Source of the DNA: an uncultured Kangiella sp.
GTDB taxonomy: Bacteria; Pseudomonadota; Gammaproteobacteria; Enterobacterales; DSM-103792
Direction: 5' to 3'
DNA: 8,527 nt
NCBI GenBank assembly: GCA_946481205.1
Contig: CAMLNB010000151.1
Span: 1-8,527, forward strand
The translations under genes and the position numbers were made by a program. The first letter of the stretch is position 1. Each line of letters begins with the position of its first letter. Of this stretch, positions 5,850-8,527 are shown one piece after another. The notes beneath the pieces were generated by a model. It saw nothing but the letters and a program-made list of their open reading frames with translations, was not told the DNA's origin and did no database searches.

Positions 5850-7664
5850 TCATTGCGGCGGCCGCATCAAACCATCGACACCGGCTTTGCGCCAGGCATC
5901 GGCGGATTCGCTGGCGCCAACCGGCACCAACACCGCGATATCGAGCGCTTGTGCCAATCGGGTCAGGCTGCTGATCAAGGCAGAATCCGGACCGGCACCG
6001 GCGAGACCGAGTCCGAGTTTCAAATAATCCGGACGCCAGCGTGGCAGCACCGTTAACAAGCCGGCTGACAATGCCACCTGATCCAAACCAAAGCCAATGC
6101 CTTCGGCACGCAGAGGCCGCAATTGATCGACCAAATCGCTCATCGCCAACGCTTCGTTCTCGCTCAGTTCCAAGCTGAGTTTCTGGCCTTGCGCCAACGC
6201 ACTCAATTGTTGACGCAAGCCGGGTTCGGTCAGCGCTTTGGCGCTGATGTTGACGTGCCAGACGCGCGAGTCTTTTGCTTGTGCGGCGAGGCTGGTCAGC
6301 AAGGCACCTTCGAGCGCTGTTTCCATACCGAGGCGACGTGCCTGCGCCAGCAATTGCCCGGCAGTCAGGGTTTCGCCGTGCACTTGTGGCAAGCGCGCCA
6401 ACCATTCGACCGCCGCTTGCGAACGTGCACTGAGCGATTCAATTTGCGCGGGCAGGAATCGGAACGCCGGATTGGCAATCGCTTGCTGCAAGCGTTGCCG
6501 CCAGGCTTCGGCCGGCAATGTTTCGGCGGTTGCCAGCGGCCACCAGTTCAGCTGCCGTTGCTGGGCTTCGTTGAGTGCGGCATCGAGTCGCGCGAGCACG
6601 GCGCCCGGCTGAGTGTCGGCGTGCACGGCTAACTGCACCGCTGCGGCCTGCCACGGTGCCGGCAAATTCAGCCATGCTGGAGCTTGCAATCCGGGAGCAT
6701 GCTCTTCGGTTGTCAGCGCCAGGAATTCGCTGCCCGACAAGCGGAACCATGACATCGGTGTTTGTTCGCGCAAATGTTGCGTCAACGCCTGCAGCGCGGC
6801 ATTGGTGCCGGTGTAACCGCGCTCAGCATTGACGCTGCCGAGATTGCTCAACCGCAGCGCGATCAGTACGGCCGGTTGATGCGCAGTATCCAACTCACTC
6901 AACCGATCAAGCACAGCCAATCGGTTTGGCAATTGAGTCACGGCGTCGTGCTGCAACTGTTGTTGCAAGCCTTGCAGTTGCCCGGCTTGGGCAGCAAATT
7001 GTGCCGCGACCTGCTCACTCATCTGACCCAGTGCCAGGGCCAGCGGTTGCAGCTCGGAGACGACCGCGGTTGGCAGCTGCATCGGTGCCCGTCGGCTGAC
7101 AAATTGGTGCGCGGCATCGGCCATGCGATGCAGCGGCGCCAAGGCCTTTTGCACCGTGTACACCACCAACACCCCCAACGCGACCAACGCAATGACCGAG
7201 CCGAGCAACAGATCGACGAAGCTGCGCCAGAGCGACAATTGGGCGTAACCGGTATGGCTTTCGATCAACAATTTGCCTTGCTGATTCCAGCCGCTGCTGA
7301 GCAGCGCTTCGACTTGCGGTGCATCGATCGGCAATGCTTGGCTGAACCAGTCCGGCACTTGCGCCGGTGCGCTGCTGCTGTCGCGGCTCAGCACAGTTTC
7401 ACCGTTGACATCGAGCCAGAGGATCTGGCGGAAGTATCCGCGATCAAACACTGCGTCGATCATCCGTTCGGCGGTGACGTTGTCATGGGCGGCCAATGCT
7501 GGCGCCAGTGACAAGGCCAGACTGGTGGCGGTGTCCTGGGCGTGGCTTTGCAGCTGCACACCGAGGAAATCACGCGTGCGCTGCAGTTGCAGCCAGAGAT
7601 TGGTGGCCAGTGCCAGCATCAGCAGCAGCGCCAAAAACAGTTGCAAGCGTCGGGTCAGAGACAT
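5850..7664 (-). CDS. lapD: LapD-like c-di-GMP receptor (degenerate GGDEF and EAL domains)
   Basis: This 604-residue inner-membrane receptor should bind c-di-GMP inside the cell and, when bound, hold the periplasmic protease LapG away from its adhesin. TM1 is about residues 7-26. The periplasmic LapD/MoxY-type domain (27-150) carries GWNQQG at 125-130; W126 corresponds to the Trp that contacts LapG in Pseudomonas fluorescens LapD. TM2 is about 153-174, followed by a HAMP domain and coiled coil to about 238. The GGDEF domain (239-375) has GSEF at 311-314 in place of GGDEF, so cyclase activity is unlikely. The EAL domain (385-604) reads EWLAR at 420-424, keeping the ExLxR signature, and keeps N472, E499, D528 and K549. 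The DDFG motif is lost (LDQV, 527-530), and so are the later catalytic Glu and the QG site; the protein stops at the final strand. AGGA (7672-7675) lies 7 bases before the ATG. It follows lapG by 53 bases, as one operon. Confidence 0.93.
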   Translation of the reverse strand: MSLTRRLQLFLALLLMLALATNLWLQLQRTRDFLGVQLQSHAQDTATSLALSLAPALAAHDNVTAERMIDAVFDRGYFRQILWLDVNGETVLSRDSSSAPAQVPDWFSQALPIDAPQVEALLSSGWNQQGKLLIESHTGYAQLSLWRSFVDLLLGSVIALVALGVLVVYTVQKALAPLHRMADAAHQFVSRRAPMQLPTAVVSELQPLALALGQMSEQVAAQFAAQAGQLQGLQQQLQHDAVTQLPNRLAVLDRLSELDTAHQPAVLIALRLSNLGSVNAERGYTGTNAALQALTQHLREQTPMSWFRLSGSEFLALTTEEHAPGLQAPAWLNLPAPWQAAAVQLAVHADTQPGAVLARLDAALNEAQQRQLNWWPLATAETLPAEAWRQRLQQAIANPAFRFLPAQIESLSARSQAAVEWLARLPQVHGETLTAGQLLAQARRLGMETALEGALLTSLAAQAKDSRVWHVNISAKALTEPGLRQQLSALAQGQKLSLELSENEALAMSDLVDQLRPLRAEGIGFGLDQVALSAGLLTVLPRWRPDYLKLGLGLAGAGPDSALISSLTRLAQALDIAVLVPVGASESADAWRKAGVDGLMRPPQ

Positions 7665-7717
7665 GAGGCAATCCTATCAACAGTAGCCATTGTTGTTATC
7701 GTTCGTCATGAGGCGGC

Positions 7718-8455
7718 TCATGGGGTGTTGGCCGGCAAAAATGGCGCTTTGCGGAAATCGCGCGCCATCCGTGCCAGCAGTTCGCGCCAGGGCGAAATGC
7801 GTTCGCTGCGGCCGACCAATTGGCCGGCACCGCGTTCTTTCGCCAGCCAAAGATCGGCACCATTGAAGCTATAAACCGGCACCAGATCCGGTCGCTGCGA
7901 AGCCGGTTTGATCTCGGCGATCAGATTGTCCAGCACCAGCGGTTCGGCATCCGGTTTTTCATACCAGGTCAGCACCATATGGGCCTGATTGAGTTCCACT
8001 GCTTTGACATAGGTAATGCGCAGCTGTGACTCCGGCACGCCGAGTGCGATCAGGGTCATGTATTTGGCAATGGAGAAATCTTCGCAGTCGCCACCGTTGC
8101 TGGCCAGCAATTCCACCGGCGTTGCCCAGTAATCATTCTGCTGCCAGTGTTCGCTGTCGGGGATGAATTCGATGCGGTTGAAGAAGTTGTTGACCGTCGT
8201 CAGCGTCTGCTGGATGTCACTGCCGTCGCGGTTGAGCAATTGCTGCCAGTCGACCAAGCGGGTGCGTGCCGTCTCGCCATAGCGGCTGCTCATCCGCTCG
8301 AGCAGTTGTGGCGCCAGTTCAACCTCGGCAAAGCCGAGCAAGACCAGCAGGCCGGCAAGCAGGCAGGCTTTCGGTTGCGATATCTGGCGCAGCGCCAGGC
8401 AGCGGCGCGCAGACCATTCAGCGCAGAAAGGGAAGAAGGCGGGACGACGGGTCAA
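7718..8455 (-). CDS. lapG: LapG-like periplasmic cysteine protease (start uncertain, may extend past the window)
   Basis: This is a bacterial transglutaminase-like cysteine protease of the LapG family, which cuts near the N-terminus of giant RTX-type adhesins to release them from the outer membrane. The catalytic residues are visible: C124 in GGDCEDFSIAKY, H159 in NQAHMVL and D176 in VLDNL. The spacings of 35 and 17 agree with what I recall for the Legionella protein. D123 and E125 match the acidic pair that binds calcium in this family. A hydrophobic export segment lies at about 31-42. The start given here is TTG at 8453-8455 (245 residues), with no clear ribosome binding site and a long n-region. 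No in-frame ATG exists from there to the right edge, and the frame stays open to base 8527, so the true start may be outside the window. lapD lies 53 bases downstream. Confidence 0.9.
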   Translation of the reverse strand: MTRRPAFFPFCAEWSARRCLALRQISQPKACLLAGLLVLLGFAEVELAPQLLERMSSRYGETARTRLVDWQQLLNRDGSDIQQTLTTVNNFFNRIEFIPDSEHWQQNDYWATPVELLASNGGDCEDFSIAKYMTLIALGVPESQLRITYVKAVELNQAHMVLTWYEKPDAEPLVLDNLIAEIKPASQRPDLVPVYSFNGADLWLAKERGAGQLVGRSERISPWRELLARMARDFRKAPFLPANTP

Positions 8456-8527
8456 TGCAAAACCGCTGCAAGGCGAGGGGCTGGGACAAGCATAGCCAGC
8501 GGTCGCCCGTTTCGCGAGTGGCCACTG

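Noticed and set aside
5797..5853. 18-codon minus-strand ORF whose ATG overlaps the lapD stop codon (ATGA)
   Set aside because: It has no ribosome binding site, is very short, and has no recognisable sequence; the overlap is probably chance.
5850..7664. Annotation of lapD as an active diguanylate cyclase or phosphodiesterase
   Set aside because: GSEF replaces GGDEF, DDFG is lost and the later catalytic Glu is missing, while the periplasmic GW..QG loop and the adjacent lapG identify it as a receptor.

Overview
The window reads as ordinary chromosomal DNA from a motile gammaproteobacterium. The grounds are a MotY-type flagellar protein, an Escherichia coli-like nickel/cobalt-type glyoxalase I, a chemoreceptor, and a LapG/LapD pair, a combination typical of polar-flagellated, biofilm-forming gammaproteobacteria. 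Base composition looks moderately GC-rich and even. I see no transposase, integrase, tRNA, rRNA, CRISPR array or phage gene, so this is not an obvious island. I cannot name the genus.

Layout. Bases 1-444 are the 3' half of motY (+), followed by gloA (548-943, +) and a 660-residue methyl-accepting chemotaxis protein (1136-3118, +) closed by an intrinsic terminator. A small secreted protein of unknown function (3282-3854, +) follows. It meets a leftward gene at a perfect 15-bp two-way terminator (3880-3913). From there to the right edge every gene is on the minus strand: a small exported protein with a DUF3718-like or ankyrin-like core (3927-4340), two paralogous small exported proteins (4525-4968 and 5138-5605), then lapD (5850-7664) and lapG (7718 to about 8455, perhaps continuing past the edge).

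How the genes fit together. MotY (stator/T-ring) and the chemoreceptor serve swimming. LapD and LapG form the known inside-out c-di-GMP switch that decides whether a large surface adhesin is kept or cut loose. The window therefore holds parts of both sides of the swim-or-stick decision, although the adhesin and its type I secretion genes are not here. LapD has lost catalytic residues in both its GGDEF and EAL domains but keeps the ExLxR signature, as expected of a receptor.

The least explained part is 3927-5650. It holds three small exported proteins in one orientation, two of them clear paralogues with a duplicated helical motif near the C-terminus. A perfect 13-bp inverted repeat abuts the ribosome binding site of the rightmost of them. 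This is the best place in the window to look for something undescribed.
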